From contig NZ_AONC01000035.1 in the NCBI RefSeq assembly GCF_000585215.1, positions 1 to 64,000 of the forward strand: DNA of 64,000 nt, read 5' to 3'. The notes beneath the pieces are model-generated. The model did no database searches. It was not told the origin of the DNA and saw only the letters and a list, made by a program, of their open reading frames with translations. The first letter of the stretch is position 1; the number at the start of each line of letters is the position of its first letter. A program made the position numbers and the translations under genes. Shown piece after piece: positions 45,858 to 54,301 of this stretch. The stretch comes from Imhoffiella purpurea (GTDB lineage: Bacteria; Pseudomonadota; Gammaproteobacteria; Chromatiales; Chromatiaceae).

Positions 45858-48778
45858 TGAGCCAGCCCGCCCCCTGCGAGGGGGCGGCTGCGGCCGCTCC
45901 CGGCATCGACATCGCCAAATTGTCCCCGGAGGTTCGGGCGCAGCTCGCCATGCAGGCGCCCGCCCAGGCGCCGGTCCATCTCGAGCGGCAGGATGTTGCG
46001 GCGGAGCCGTCCGCCAACCGCCCGCCACGGGTGGACATCAAGGACACCGCCCGCGCGGCCCTGGATGCAGCCGAGTCCATCTGCCGGCACTGGCTGCCCG
46101 AAGGCAAGCGTCAAGGCCCCGAGTGGATCGCCCGCAACCCGACCCGACACGACGAGACGCCCGGCTCGTTCGCGGTCAACGTGACCACCGGCAAGTGGTC
46201 GGATTTCGCCACCGGAGACAAGGGCGGGGATCTGGTGTCCCTGGTCGCCTACCTGGAGGGATTGAGTCAAGGCGAGGCCGCCGGCCAACTGGCCGCCTGG
46301 CTCGGAGTAGCACCGCCAGCACCAGCCGCCAGACCGAACTGGATGACGACCGAGCCGACCCCGAGCCCCCCGCAGGCCAAGCGCCAGCCGAAGGTAATGG
46401 CGACCCGTCCAGCCAGGCACCCCAAGCTCGGCAATCCCTCCCGATCGTGGGAGTACCGGGACGCCACCGGCGCCGTGCTCTGCGTCGTGCTGCGCTTCGA
46501 GACTGCCCAGGGCAAGGAGTTTCGCCCGCTCACCCGGACCCCCGAGGGTTGGATCTGGCGGGCGCCCGAAGAGCCCCGCCCCCTCTACGGACTCGACCGC
46601 CTGGCGGCCCGCCCCGAGGCCGAGGTCATCCTGGCCGAGGGCGAGAAGGCCGCCGACGCCGCTGGCGCGCTGCTGCCCGAGCTGGTGCCCGTCGCCAGCA
46701 TGAACGGCTCGAAGAGCCCGAAGAAGAGCGATTGGGCGCCGCTGCAAGGCCGTCGAGTGCGAATCTGGCCCGACCACGACGACCCCGGCACTCAGTACGC
46801 CCGCACCGCCGCCGCCCTGGCTTACGGAGCCGGTGCGACGTCGGTCGTGATCCTGGACCTGTCCGCGCTGGCCGATGCGCTGCCGAAGGGATGGGACGCG
46901 GCCGACGCCTTGGCCGATGGCTGGACGCCCGAGCGTCTCGCCGAACGCGCCCGCTGGGTCGTCGCTCCCTCACCCTTTGCCGATTCACGGGGAACCGAGG
47001 GAACCCGGGGAACCGCCAGCAATGACGCGGGCTCCAGCGGTTCCCCCAGCGACAGCGCCCAGGGAACCGAGGGAACCACCAGGACGAAACCGGCCGTCGA
47101 TCGCCCCGGGTTCTCGGTCCAAGCGGGCTGGACGGGGTACGGCAAGCCGGGCACCTACTGGCACGGCCTCAAGGACGAGGAGGAAGTCAATCAATGGGTC
47201 TGTTCCCCGCTCTGGGCGGACGCGATGGCGCACGGCGAACGCGACGCCGACTATGGTCTGCTGCTGCGCTTTCGCAACGCCAGTGGTCGCGAGCGGGAAT
47301 GGACCATGCCCATGGCGATGCTGCGAGGATCCGACGAGGAACTGCGCGGCGAGCTGCTGAATCTGGGCGTTCGCATCGATCCGATCTCGCATCGCTTGCT
47401 GAATGCCTACCTGATGAGCCGCTATCCCGAGCGGCGCATCCTGGCCGCCACCTGCACTGGCTGGCACTCCGAGGGCGCCGTGTTCGTGCTGCCGAATCGC
47501 ATCATCGGCACCGGCGACGTGCGCTATCAGAGCGAGCAGGCCGACCACGATGAGTTCATCCAAGCCGGCACGTTCGAGGGCTGGCGCTCGGAGATCGCGG
47601 CTCGCTGCGCCGGCAACCCGATGCTTCAGCACAGCGTCTCGGCCGCGTTGGCGGGTCCGCTGCTGGCCCGGCTCCACCGCACCGGATGCGGGTTCCATTT
47701 CGTCGGCGACTCGTCCACGGGCAAGAGTACCGCTCTGAGCGTGGGCGCTTCCTGCTGGGGCGGTCCCGGTTTCATTCGCACCTGGCGGGCCACCGGCAAT
47801 GGACTGGAAGGCATCGCCGCCGCGCTCAACGATACCGCCCTGATTCTCGACGAGATCAGCGAGGCCGACCCGCGCGAGATCGGCTCGATCATCTACGCCA
47901 TCGGCAACGGCACTGGCAAGAGCCGGGCGGCCCGCTCCGGCAAGGCGCGCGAGGTACGCCGCTGGCGCGTGGTGCTGCTGTCCTCGGGCGAGCGCACCCT
48001 GGCCGCGACCATGGCCGAGGGCGGCAAGCGGACCAAGGCCGGGCAGGAGGCGCGCCTGCTCGACATCCCCTGCACACGCGCCCATGGCGTCTTCGACGAT
48101 CTGCATGGACTGGCCGATGGGCGCGCCTTCTCGGATGCGCTGCGGACCAGCGCGAACCGTCACTATGGACATGCCGGACCCGCCTTCGTCGAGCGGCTGA
48201 TTGCCGATGCCCGCGACCACGGCGAGTATCTGGCCCGGCTGATCGCCTTGAAGGAGTTCAAAGCCGACAACGGCCTCGAGGGGCGCGCGGCCGGTGCCTT
48301 CGCCCTGGCCGCCCTGGCCGGAGAGCTGGCGATCGAGTGGGGGATTCTGCCCTGGAGTGAAGGCGAGGCCCTGGACGCGGCGACCATCGCCTATCAGGGT
48401 TGGCGCCAGGCGCGCGGCAAGGGACAGACCGAGACTCGCCAAATCCTCGAGGCCGTCGCCGACTTCATCGCCAAACACGGCGACGCGCGTTTCTCGCCGC
48501 TGCGGCCCACGGAGGACGAGGAGGAACACGCCCCCGTCGTCCGCGATCGGGCCGGCTGGTGGAAGGAGGCCGCGGACAACCATGGGCGCGCCTATCTGTT
48601 CTCCTCGGCCGGTCTGCGCGAAGCGACCGAGGGGTTCGATCTGCGCCGGGTGCTGGATGCGCTGGACCAAGCCGGGTGGATCGACGAGCACGACGAAGGC
48701 AAGCGGTCGAAGAAGTTCAAGGCCCAGGGGCGTCCCCAGAGCCTCTATGCCATTGCTCCGGCGGAGGTCGAGTCATGA
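45857..48778 (+). CDS. primase-helicase with TOPRIM and DUF927 domains
   Basis: 973 residues. The N-terminal primase-like part (about 60-150) has NPTRHDETPGSFAVNVTTGKWSDFATGDKGGDLVSL, resembling the DUF3987/CHC2-like region of phage primases without a zinc finger. A TOPRIM domain follows (ILAEGEKAADA around E261, and WPDHDDPG with D306). After a low-complexity linker (371-415) comes a DUF927 helicase domain with Walker A GDSSTGKS (617-624) and Walker B LILDEISE, and a C-terminal winged-helix-like end. It should start and drive replication of the excised element, as the alpha protein does in P4. The linker is encoded by repeated GGGAACC motifs. Confidence 0.88.
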   Translation: MSQPAPCEGAAAAAPGIDIAKLSPEVRAQLAMQAPAQAPVHLERQDVAAEPSANRPPRVDIKDTARAALDAAESICRHWLPEGKRQGPEWIARNPTRHDETPGSFAVNVTTGKWSDFATGDKGGDLVSLVAYLEGLSQGEAAGQLAAWLGVAPPAPAARPNWMTTEPTPSPPQAKRQPKVMATRPARHPKLGNPSRSWEYRDATGAVLCVVLRFETAQGKEFRPLTRTPEGWIWRAPEEPRPLYGLDRLAARPEAEVILAEGEKAADAAGALLPELVPVASMNGSKSPKKSDWAPLQGRRVRIWPDHDDPGTQYARTAAALAYGAGATSVVILDLSALADALPKGWDAADALADGWTPERLAERARWVVAPSPFADSRGTEGTRGTASNDAGSSGSPSDSAQGTEGTTRTKPAVDRPGFSVQAGWTGYGKPGTYWHGLKDEEEVNQWVCSPLWADAMAHGERDADYGLLLRFRNASGREREWTMPMAMLRGSDEELRGELLNLGVRIDPISHRLLNAYLMSRYPERRILAATCTGWHSEGAVFVLPNRIIGTGDVRYQSEQADHDEFIQAGTFEGWRSEIAARCAGNPMLQHSVSAALAGPLLARLHRTGCGFHFVGDSSTGKSTALSVGASCWGGPGFIRTWRATGNGLEGIAAALNDTALILDEISEADPREIGSIIYAIGNGTGKSRAARSGKAREVRRWRVVLLSSGERTLAATMAEGGKRTKAGQEARLLDIPCTRAHGVFDDLHGLADGRAFSDALRTSANRHYGHAGPAFVERLIADARDHGEYLARLIALKEFKADNGLEGRAAGAFALAALAGELAIEWGILPWSEGEALDAATIAYQGWRQARGKGQTETRQILEAVADFIAKHGDARFSPLRPTEDEEEHAPVVRDRAGWWKEAADNHGRAYLFSSAGLREATEGFDLRRVLDALDQAGWIDEHDEGKRSKKFKAQGRPQSLYAIAPAEVES

Positions 48779-49025
48779 GCCTGGAGAGCCTGCTGCAACG
48801 CCTGGAGGTTCCCTCGGTTCCCCCAGGGAACCCGCCCCGGGGAACCGGAAAACCCCTTACCGCACAAGGCGGTTCCCTTGGTTCACCGAGTTCCCTCGGG
48901 AAACAGCATAGGGACGAAGAAGCCACACAACCGAGCAAACCGACAGCCGGCAAGCCGCTCTCAGAAATCGTGAATCCTCAACGGCGGACTATTCAAATCC
49001 AACCATCTGAGGGAACCGGGGAACC
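46989..49025. repeat. cluster of GGGAACC/GGTTCCC heptamers
   Basis: Thirteen exact copies in about 2 kb, in three groups: six at 46989-47077, five at 48807-48877 and two at 49011-49025, with degenerate copies between. Many pairs are 8-10 bases apart. They lie within the primase linker and the start of the next gene, which they force to be rich in Gly, Thr, Pro and Ser. A replication origin with iterons or a site for the primase-helicase is possible. Confidence 0.6.
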
Positions 49026-49320
49026 TGCCCCCCGAGCTGCCAACGACCCACCCGGCATCTGCTACGCCTCGCCCGAGCGCCTGGAGGACGACCGGCGGAC
49101 CTGCCAGCAGTGCCTTGCCCTGGAGGAGTATGACGGCCAGTGCTCGGCCGCCCGTCGCGGCGATGTTCCGCAAACCTCAACTCGGTACTACCCGGACACT
49201 GAGCAACTGTGTCGCTGTGTGGCGTATCGACCAGGCCCAAGCGATCCAGACCAACGACCCGGGCGCGAGAGATGGCCGAATCTGTATCGGCGATCCCAGG
49301 ATCGGGAGATTCGCCCATGA
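48775..49320 (+). CDS. hypothetical cysteine-motif island protein
   Basis: 181 residues overlapping the primase-helicase stop by ATGA. The first 90 residues are low complexity, coded by the heptamer repeats. The C-terminal half has cysteines in a possible zinc-binding arrangement (PGICYAS, RRTCQQCLALEEYDGQC, TEQLCRCVAY). It overlaps the next gene by 4 bases. Function unknown. Confidence 0.55.
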   Translation: MSLESLLQRLEVPSVPPGNPPRGTGKPLTAQGGSLGSPSSLGKQHRDEEATQPSKPTAGKPLSEIVNPQRRTIQIQPSEGTGEPAPRAANDPPGICYASPERLEDDRRTCQQCLALEEYDGQCSAARRGDVPQTSTRYYPDTEQLCRCVAYRPGPSDPDQRPGRERWPNLYRRSQDREIRP

Positions 49321-49733
49321 GCCGCCCCGACCTGTTCGATGAGCCCCGCAATGCTCGGTGCCGAGACTGCATCCATCGTGATCAGATCCGCCCCCGTCTT
49401 CCGAGCCTGCATCCTCGCTGCCGAATGACCGGGGTGAAGATCGGCAGCCTGAAGCATCTTCGGCGATGTGCGAGCTTCGCGCCGTTCCCCGCGCACCCAG
49501 ACCCGATTCCGCTGCCGCAGCCTCAGGAGCCCATACCAACGCGCGTCGCGCCATCGCCAGCCGTTGAGCACCTGCGGGGATCCCTGGCCGAACGTGGGCT
49601 CCTCGAGGCCCTGGTCGAGCTGCGTCCGCTGCCTGGCGGTCGGCTGGGCGTGCGGCTGCGCCCAGGTCTACCGACAGCCACCGAGAGCATGGTGCTCGAT
49701 CTGCTCGACCGGGCAATGGAGGTGACCGCATGA
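49317..49733 (+). CDS. hypothetical island protein with Cys motif
   Basis: 138 residues. The first part has ARCRDCIHRDQ followed by HPRCRMTG and LRRCASF, a likely four-cysteine metal site; the second part is a beta/alpha segment ending MVLDLLDRAMEVTA. Overlaps its neighbours on both sides by 4 bases. Similar short Cys proteins accompany primases in related elements, but I do not know their role. Confidence 0.55.
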   Translation: MSRPDLFDEPRNARCRDCIHRDQIRPRLPSLHPRCRMTGVKIGSLKHLRRCASFAPFPAHPDPIPLPQPQEPIPTRVAPSPAVEHLRGSLAERGLLEALVELRPLPGGRLGVRLRPGLPTATESMVLDLLDRAMEVTA

Positions 49734-50098
49734 ATGCCCGTCCCCTCACGCTCAACAAAGCCATTTCTGGATGGTTCCATTGGCGCCGCACGCTTGAGCG
49801 GCGGATCAAGCAGGGAGCCCATCCAGTGCTCATTGAACAAGCCGCCGAGAGCATGGTCCGCTGCGGTCTGTGGCTGGATGCGGAGACCGACCCCTACTTC
49901 GTAGCACGCTGCAACGCAGCAGGGACCGTTCCAGGGCTATGCGGGGTCCCGAACGGCAGCGTCCTCGAGATTTGGCTCGACATGCGCCGGCACCGCGAGA
50001 TTCTGCCGATCGACGCCCCCGTGGATGATGCGCTCGCCGATCTGGCGCCGGCCTTGTATCTGCTCTATGGGCGCCCCTTCGGCGAGGATCCGGCATGA
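49730..50098 (+). CDS. hypothetical island protein
   Basis: 122 residues, no domain recognised. Begins MNARPLTLNKAISGWFHWRRTLERRI and has a central CGLWLDAETDPYFVARCNAAG. Overlaps both neighbours by 4 bases as part of the coupled run from 45238 to 50484. Confidence 0.55.
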   Translation: MNARPLTLNKAISGWFHWRRTLERRIKQGAHPVLIEQAAESMVRCGLWLDAETDPYFVARCNAAGTVPGLCGVPNGSVLEIWLDMRRHREILPIDAPVDDALADLAPALYLLYGRPFGEDPA

Positions 50099-50484
50099 CG
50101 ACACCACCTACATGGACGCGCGAATGCCAGATGTGCAGCGTGCTCTTCACAACGCCGGCCGACGACAAGGGCTGCATCTGCATCGCCTGCCAGCCCAAGG
50201 ACGGGCTGGTCCACGTCGACGCGGCTGAGTGGCGGGATACCCTGACGCGCCTGCGGCAGCTCGAGGCCCAGATGGGTGGTTACTCCCGCCGTGCCCGGGA
50301 GGCCGAGCGCGAGCTGGAGATGGTGCTCGACGCCATGCCCCGGTCCGAGGTGTACGTACCACACGAAATCGCCAAGACGATCCAGCATGCATTGAGCCGG
50401 TTCACCCGACCGCCGAGCGAGAAAGACATCGAGGCCGCGCTGAAGTGGCTCTTCTCTCAAGCGTGGTCGTCCCCGCCGAAATAG
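50095..50484 (+). CDS. hypothetical protein with zinc-ribbon-like motif and coiled coil
   Basis: 129 residues. CQMCSVLF and CICIACQPKDG form a CxxC...CxxC zinc-ribbon-like pair; a coiled coil follows (LTRLRQLEAQMGGYSRRAREAERELEMVLDAM). Last gene of the overlapping run; a cluster of short repeats follows. Confidence 0.55.
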   Translation: MTTPPTWTRECQMCSVLFTTPADDKGCICIACQPKDGLVHVDAAEWRDTLTRLRQLEAQMGGYSRRAREAERELEMVLDAMPRSEVYVPHEIAKTIQHALSRFTRPPSEKDIEAALKWLFSQAWSSPPK

Positions 50485-50490
50485 CCCGCA

Positions 50491-50553
50491 AAATCGGGAA
50501 AAACGCCCGATTTAACCGCCCCGAAGCCCGCGAAAATAGCGACTACCCGATTT
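50491..50553. promoter_or_regulatory. CCCGATTT repeats upstream of the second island gene block
   Basis: AAATCGGG (50491-50498) is inverted to CCCGATTT (50506-50513), and a third copy CCCGATTT stands at 50546-50553. The stretch is AT-richer than its surroundings and precedes the TTG-started gene at 50581. The pair may be a terminator of the first block or operators for the second. Confidence 0.45.
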
Positions 50554-50580
50554 TTTAATCGAAAAATTCAGGAGTCGCCA

Positions 50581-51069
50581 TTGGCATCCAAACCCACCGG
50601 CCGACCTCGCGGACGCCCCCGAGGATCTGTCTCCAAGCGCCAAAAACAGATCCGAGAAGCGATCGAGTCCGCCGCGCCCGATCTGGTCGAGAAGCTGCTG
50701 GAAGCCGCTACAGCCGGCGACACGGCCGCCGCTACCGCGCTGCTGGATCGCGTCATCCCGAAGCTACGCGCCAGCTCTGCGGCCATCGTGCTGGATCTCA
50801 GCGGCTCGCCCACCGAGATCGGCCAGCGTCTACTGGATGCGGTCGGCAAGGGCGAGGTGCCCGTGGACGTGGCTCGAGAGGTCTTGGACCTGGCAGCTCG
50901 GGCGCGCCCGGCGGAGATCGCCTTCGAGCCACCCGACTACAAAAATCTCGACCAAAGGTATGAGGAGCTGTTGGCGAATCGAGAGATCGAGAAGCAACGC
51001 ATGATCGAACGCGCGCAGAACCTTCAAGAGGAATGGGAGCATGAGCAGCAAGCCAAACCAAGCGCCTGA
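50581..51069 (+). CDS. DUF5681-like DNA-binding protein
   Basis: 162 residues from a TTG start with CAGGAG upstream. Begins with an AT-hook-like GRPRGRPRGSVSKRQKQ, followed by helices typical of DUF5681-like phage and plasmid proteins (APDLVEKLLEAATAGDTAAATALLDRVIPKLR). The C-terminus is a coiled coil (YEELLANREIEKQRMIERAQNLQEEW). May act like a small terminase-type or packaging/partition DNA-binding protein; this is a guess from the family context. Overlaps the next gene by 29 bases. Confidence 0.6.
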   Translation: MASKPTGRPRGRPRGSVSKRQKQIREAIESAAPDLVEKLLEAATAGDTAAATALLDRVIPKLRASSAAIVLDLSGSPTEIGQRLLDAVGKGEVPVDVAREVLDLAARARPAEIAFEPPDYKNLDQRYEELLANREIEKQRMIERAQNLQEEWEHEQQAKPSA

Positions 51070-51271
51070 GACCGAAGCGCCAAGGCCCAAAAATACGACC
51101 GAACAGCTATTCGACGTCCTCGAGACTATTCACAGGGACGTGATCGATTTCGAGCGCGACACCACCGAAATACTGCTGCGCCACCTCGTCAGCCACCACC
51201 AAACCCTTCTTGCTCGACTCGATCGCCTCGAGCAGCTCGTCCAACAACAGCCCCCTATCAAGCCGGAGTGA
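51041..51271 (+). CDS. hypothetical short coiled-coil protein
   Basis: 76 residues: a Pro/Glu-rich start then one long helix (LFDVLETIHRDVIDFERDTTEILLRHLVSHHQTLLARLDRLEQLV). Overlaps the DUF5681-like gene by 29 bases and is followed after 5 bases by the next start. Unrecognised. Confidence 0.55.
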   Translation: MSSKPNQAPETEAPRPKNTTEQLFDVLETIHRDVIDFERDTTEILLRHLVSHHQTLLARLDRLEQLVQQQPPIKPE

Positions 51272-51276
51272 ATCAC

Positions 51277-51918
51277 ATGCCCACGAGCTTTAGCCTCAGC
51301 GAAGCCAAGAAACTCGCACCGCGATTCAACCCCGGGGGCGATCTCGGCGAGGCCGTCAACGTCGTACGCAGCGCGCTCGCCGATGCCGTCGCCGCTGTTG
51401 GCAGTCGGAGATTCAGCAATCTTGGGCTGCTGGCGGTTGCTCGCGACCGTTACCCGGATCTCGACGACGAGCAGGCACTATTGGCCCTGGCGGACGGCCT
51501 GCGGCCAATCGCTGACGCGCGCTGGCGATCGATCGACATGGCTGAGAATTTCAAGAAGGAACGTGCGGGCCTGGAGCCGATCTTGAACGCCGCGATGACC
51601 GAGATGCACGAGCTGACGCGCAAGATCGACCACATTCGCCGCGAGATCCAGCAGGCCGAGGCCGGCGTGGCGGATCGCCGCGCCAAGCTGAAATCGGCCA
51701 GTGTCCCGGACGATGAGGCTGCTCGACTGGCGCCCGACTTCGACCGCGCCAAACTGGACAACCGGATCGCCGAGATCCGGGCCGAGGGCGATCAATTCGC
51801 CAGGTTCATCAAGTCCTGCGACACGGCCGACCTGCCCCAAGACTGGCTGGCGTCGCTGGTGCCGGTCGTGGGCATGCCCCGCGTACTGGTCCCTTCACCC
51901 GAGGTCGTCCGTGGCTGA
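51277..51918 (+). CDS. hypothetical coiled-coil island protein
   Basis: 213 residues from ATG 51277 (GGAGTGA upstream; an overlapping GTG at 51268 is an alternative). The first 90 residues are globular; a coiled coil spans about 95-150 (ILNAAMTEMHELTRKIDHIRREIQQAEAGVADRRAKL). The C-terminus is hydrophobic, PQDWLASLVPVVGMPRVLVPSPEVV. No family recognised. Overlaps the next gene by 8 bases, which suggests the two products act together. Confidence 0.55.
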   Translation: MPTSFSLSEAKKLAPRFNPGGDLGEAVNVVRSALADAVAAVGSRRFSNLGLLAVARDRYPDLDDEQALLALADGLRPIADARWRSIDMAENFKKERAGLEPILNAAMTEMHELTRKIDHIRREIQQAEAGVADRRAKLKSASVPDDEAARLAPDFDRAKLDNRIAEIRAEGDQFARFIKSCDTADLPQDWLASLVPVVGMPRVLVPSPEVVRG

Positions 51919-52723
51919 GGAGTTCGGCAACCTCAACAAGCACCTGATCGCTTCGATCTACCCGGTGGATCGGGGCGGCAACCCAAAGATCGATCTCGGC
52001 ACGAACGCGACCGGAAGCATCAAGGATGGCGAGGTCCGGGCGATGGTCACGGAAGCGACTATGGAGGTCAGTCTGGGCTGGCAATCGCCATTCGAGCAGT
52101 GGGGTCCCGAGGCGACAAGCCCCACGCTGATGGCGCTGGTCCAGAGCGGGACGCTCGACGATCTCAAGAATCTGATCGGCGGCTTCTTCGACGGCTGGCT
52201 CGGAGGGATCATCGATAAGATCACTGATCCTGGAGACTGGGCGAGTCTGGTCAACGAAGGCGTCGGCCGCACCGGCATGACCAAGATGAACTCGACCCAG
52301 GTCTTCACCGGCATGCCGCCGATCAAGATCAACGCGACCCTGCTGTTTCGCGCCTGGAGCAACCCCAAGACCGAGGTTGAGGCGCCGTTCGACACCCTGA
52401 TGGGCTGGGCGTTGCCGCAATGCCTGCAACGCGACAGTATCCTGAGCGGGCTGCTCAATGGTGACGCCCCGAAGTGTCCCGGCGCCGATGGATCGGCGTT
52501 CGACATCGCCCGATTCCTACCCTCGCTCACCCCCAAAATGGTCGGCCTCACCTACAAGGGCCGCACCTACAGCCCCCTGGTCATCGAGTCGGTCGGATTC
52601 CCGATGGACTCGCCAAGCACGGCCGACGGGCGCTATGTCGAACTTCTGGTCCCGGTCACGTTCGCGACCTGGCAGGTCTACGACGCGAACGATTGGTCGA
52701 ATGTGCGAACCGTGGCGTTGTGA
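51911..52723 (+). CDS. hypothetical island protein, possibly virion- or injection-structure-like
   Basis: 270 residues from a GTG. Beta-rich, no signal peptide. The last 65 residues (VGLTYKGRTYSPLVIESV, then DGRYVELLVPVTFATWQ) follow a pattern I associate with small tail-tube or baseplate proteins of contractile particles, and an earlier part has SIKDGEVRAMVTEATMEVSLGWQSPFE. The likeness is loose and there are no other tail genes nearby, so this is a suggestion only. Confidence 0.5.
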   Translation: MAEEFGNLNKHLIASIYPVDRGGNPKIDLGTNATGSIKDGEVRAMVTEATMEVSLGWQSPFEQWGPEATSPTLMALVQSGTLDDLKNLIGGFFDGWLGGIIDKITDPGDWASLVNEGVGRTGMTKMNSTQVFTGMPPIKINATLLFRAWSNPKTEVEAPFDTLMGWALPQCLQRDSILSGLLNGDAPKCPGADGSAFDIARFLPSLTPKMVGLTYKGRTYSPLVIESVGFPMDSPSTADGRYVELLVPVTFATWQVYDANDWSNVRTVAL

Positions 52724-52885
52724 GGCGCCCTCGAAGGCCGCAAAGCGGGCTCATGCCCTGCCGAGCGGTCTTCTTCAGTCCAGCGCCTCTCATGTGCTCC
52801 TCTGAGCCGATCCGCTCGACACCCGACCCGAACTGACCGTCTGCTGTCGCGAGCTGTACGGGCGTTCTGTGCGGTCGGTTTCTGC

Positions 52886-53367
52886 GTCACTGACGATATA
52901 ACCGGCCCCAGTCTCGCTTGGGTACAACCCTTGCCAATTCCGTCACTAACGCTAATATCTAATTACCGTCACTGACAGGAAATGCACCCATGACCGATCC
53001 AGCAGCCCAGACACCCAGGAAGCGCGGCCGCAAGCCCACCGGCAACGCCATGACCGGCGCCGAGCGCCAGCGTCGATACCTCGAGCGCCTGAAGGCTGGC
53101 GCCAATATCGTCACTGACACGAAACCGGACAATGCCGTCAGTGACAGAATTAACGTCCTGGAGCGGGAGCTGGCCGCAGCTCAGCAGACCATCAAGGCCC
53201 AGCTCCGGGAGCGAGCCGAACATGAGCGCACCATCCGCGACCTTCGAGCCCGAGTGAGCAGCCTGGACACCAAGCTCCGCCAGGTCCTTGAGGAGCGCGT
53301 CCGCGAAGGCGAGCGGCTCATCCAAGAGCGCGATGAAGCCCGTGCGGCCCTGAAAGCCGTCACTGAC
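52886..53367. repeat. GTCACTGAC operator-like repeats around and inside the HTH gene
   Basis: Copies at 52886-52894, 52942-52950 (GTCACTAAC), 52968-52976, 53110-53118, 53137-53145 (inverted) and 53359-53367. The second sits between a candidate -35 (TTGCCA 52931-52936) and -10 (TAATAT 52953-52958), and the third just after the -10, which fits autorepression. The inner copies encode repeated Val-Thr-Asp or Val-Ser-Asp in the protein. Confidence 0.65.
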
Positions 53368-53520
53368 GATAATCAGCCGAGCGATGAGGAGCTGTCCGAC
53401 CGCGACCGCCGGATCCGGGATCTGTATCAGCAAGGGACCGCCAAGCGAGCCATCGGCCGCGAGCTGGGGATCAGTGATGGAACGGTGAGGAATGTGCTCG
53501 GGCGGCTGGGTGTGGATTGA
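52990..53520 (+). CDS. coiled-coil protein with C-terminal HTH (KfrA-like in layout)
   Basis: 176 residues. A basic N-terminus (RKRGRKPTGNAMTGAERQRRYLERLK) is followed by a long coiled coil (about 55-125) and a C-terminal resolvase-type helix-turn-helix (KRAIGRELGISDGTVRNVLGRLGV). The layout recalls KfrA-type plasmid proteins, which bind repeated sites in their own promoter and may help in partition. Six GTCACTGAC-like sites surround and enter the gene, so it is probably the binder. Confidence 0.7.
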   Translation: MTDPAAQTPRKRGRKPTGNAMTGAERQRRYLERLKAGANIVTDTKPDNAVSDRINVLERELAAAQQTIKAQLRERAEHERTIRDLRARVSSLDTKLRQVLEERVREGERLIQERDEARAALKAVTDDNQPSDEELSDRDRRIRDLYQQGTAKRAIGRELGISDGTVRNVLGRLGVD

Positions 53521-53655
53521 GTTACGGAAGGGCTCGACGACCGACGGCATCCCATCTCGCCAAGGTTGATGGCGTAACTCCCGAGCCACTCCCGCCCCTT
53601 CTTACTGAACTCGTTTCCGCCATATAACAATGGCCGAAGCCGCTGCTGACCGGCC

Positions 53656-54012
53656 TTAGCTCCGCCGCTCCAGCCATTCCCGCATCGCGTCATTGACCCG
53701 GGTCTGCCATCCCTTGCCCGTGGCCTTGAGTCCGTCGAGCACGTCCGCGTCGAAGCGAATGGTCGTTGAGATCTTGGTTGGCGCCTTCTGCGGACCGCGT
53801 GTGCGTCGGCGCTCCTCGAGGGCAGCCTTCACGGCCGGATAGCCGCCGCCCGGGGTGAAAGCCGCATCGGCCCAGTAAGCGGCGACAGCATCCGGATCGT
53901 TCGGGTCATAGGGGCAATCCGGGTCATCCACGTGATCCGGCGCCTCGGCGATGATCTTCTCCCATTCTTCAGGGGTGGCTGGAAACCCAGCGGGCAAATT
54001 GTCGCGTTTCAT
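53656..54012 (-). CDS. brnA: BrnA-type antitoxin
   Basis: 118 residues. The C-terminal half is the BrnA/CopG-like DNA-binding part (KISTTIRFDADVLDGLKATGKGWQTRVNDAMREWLERRS). The N-terminal half is acidic and would wrap the toxin. It overlaps the brnT gene by 44 bases. Antitoxins of this type repress the shared promoter. Confidence 0.88.
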   Translation of the reverse strand: MKRDNLPAGFPATPEEWEKIIAEAPDHVDDPDCPYDPNDPDAVAAYWADAAFTPGGGYPAVKAALEERRRTRGPQKAPTKISTTIRFDADVLDGLKATGKGWQTRVNDAMREWLERRS

Positions 54013-54247
54013 GGCTCGATGCCTTTCGCAGGCTGATGATGTGCAGATCGTCTCCGCGCTCGGTGTAGGTCAGATGGACCACCTGTCCATGCAGCATCCC
54101 GATCAGATTGATGCGTTGCTCGCCATAGGCTAGACGGGCATCTTCCTCCGTCATCACCGGGCCATCGAACACCGCTTCAACGCCTCCGAAGTCCAAGCCA
54201 TGCTTGGCGCGGTTGCTGCGACGTTTCGATTCGTCCCAAGTGATCAT
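53969..54247 (-). CDS. brnT: BrnT-type ribonuclease toxin
   Basis: 92 residues. Classical BrnT start (ITWDESKRRSNRAKHGLDFGGVEAVFD) and a RelE-like core ending LHIISLRKASSHETRQF. It is first in the pair, before brnA, the usual order. The toxin cuts RNA when free. It lies directly downstream of the TerD-nuclease gene on the same strand, with 54 bases between, so the three form one cargo block. Confidence 0.9.
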   Translation of the reverse strand: MITWDESKRRSNRAKHGLDFGGVEAVFDGPVMTEEDARLAYGEQRINLIGMLHGQVVHLTYTERGDDLHIISLRKASSHETRQFARWVSSHP

Positions 54248-54301
54248 TCATTAATTGTAGTAACGATTTAAGCATCCACAAGCAGACAGCCCAGCCGCCA
54301 C

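Noticed and set aside
46985-48691. 568-codon open frame on the minus strand
   Set aside because: Antisense shadow of the primase-helicase gene; no recognisable protein.
46989-49025. GGGAACC cluster as a CRISPR array
   Set aside because: Repeats are only 7 bases, unevenly spaced and in both orientations, with no unique spacers of equal length.
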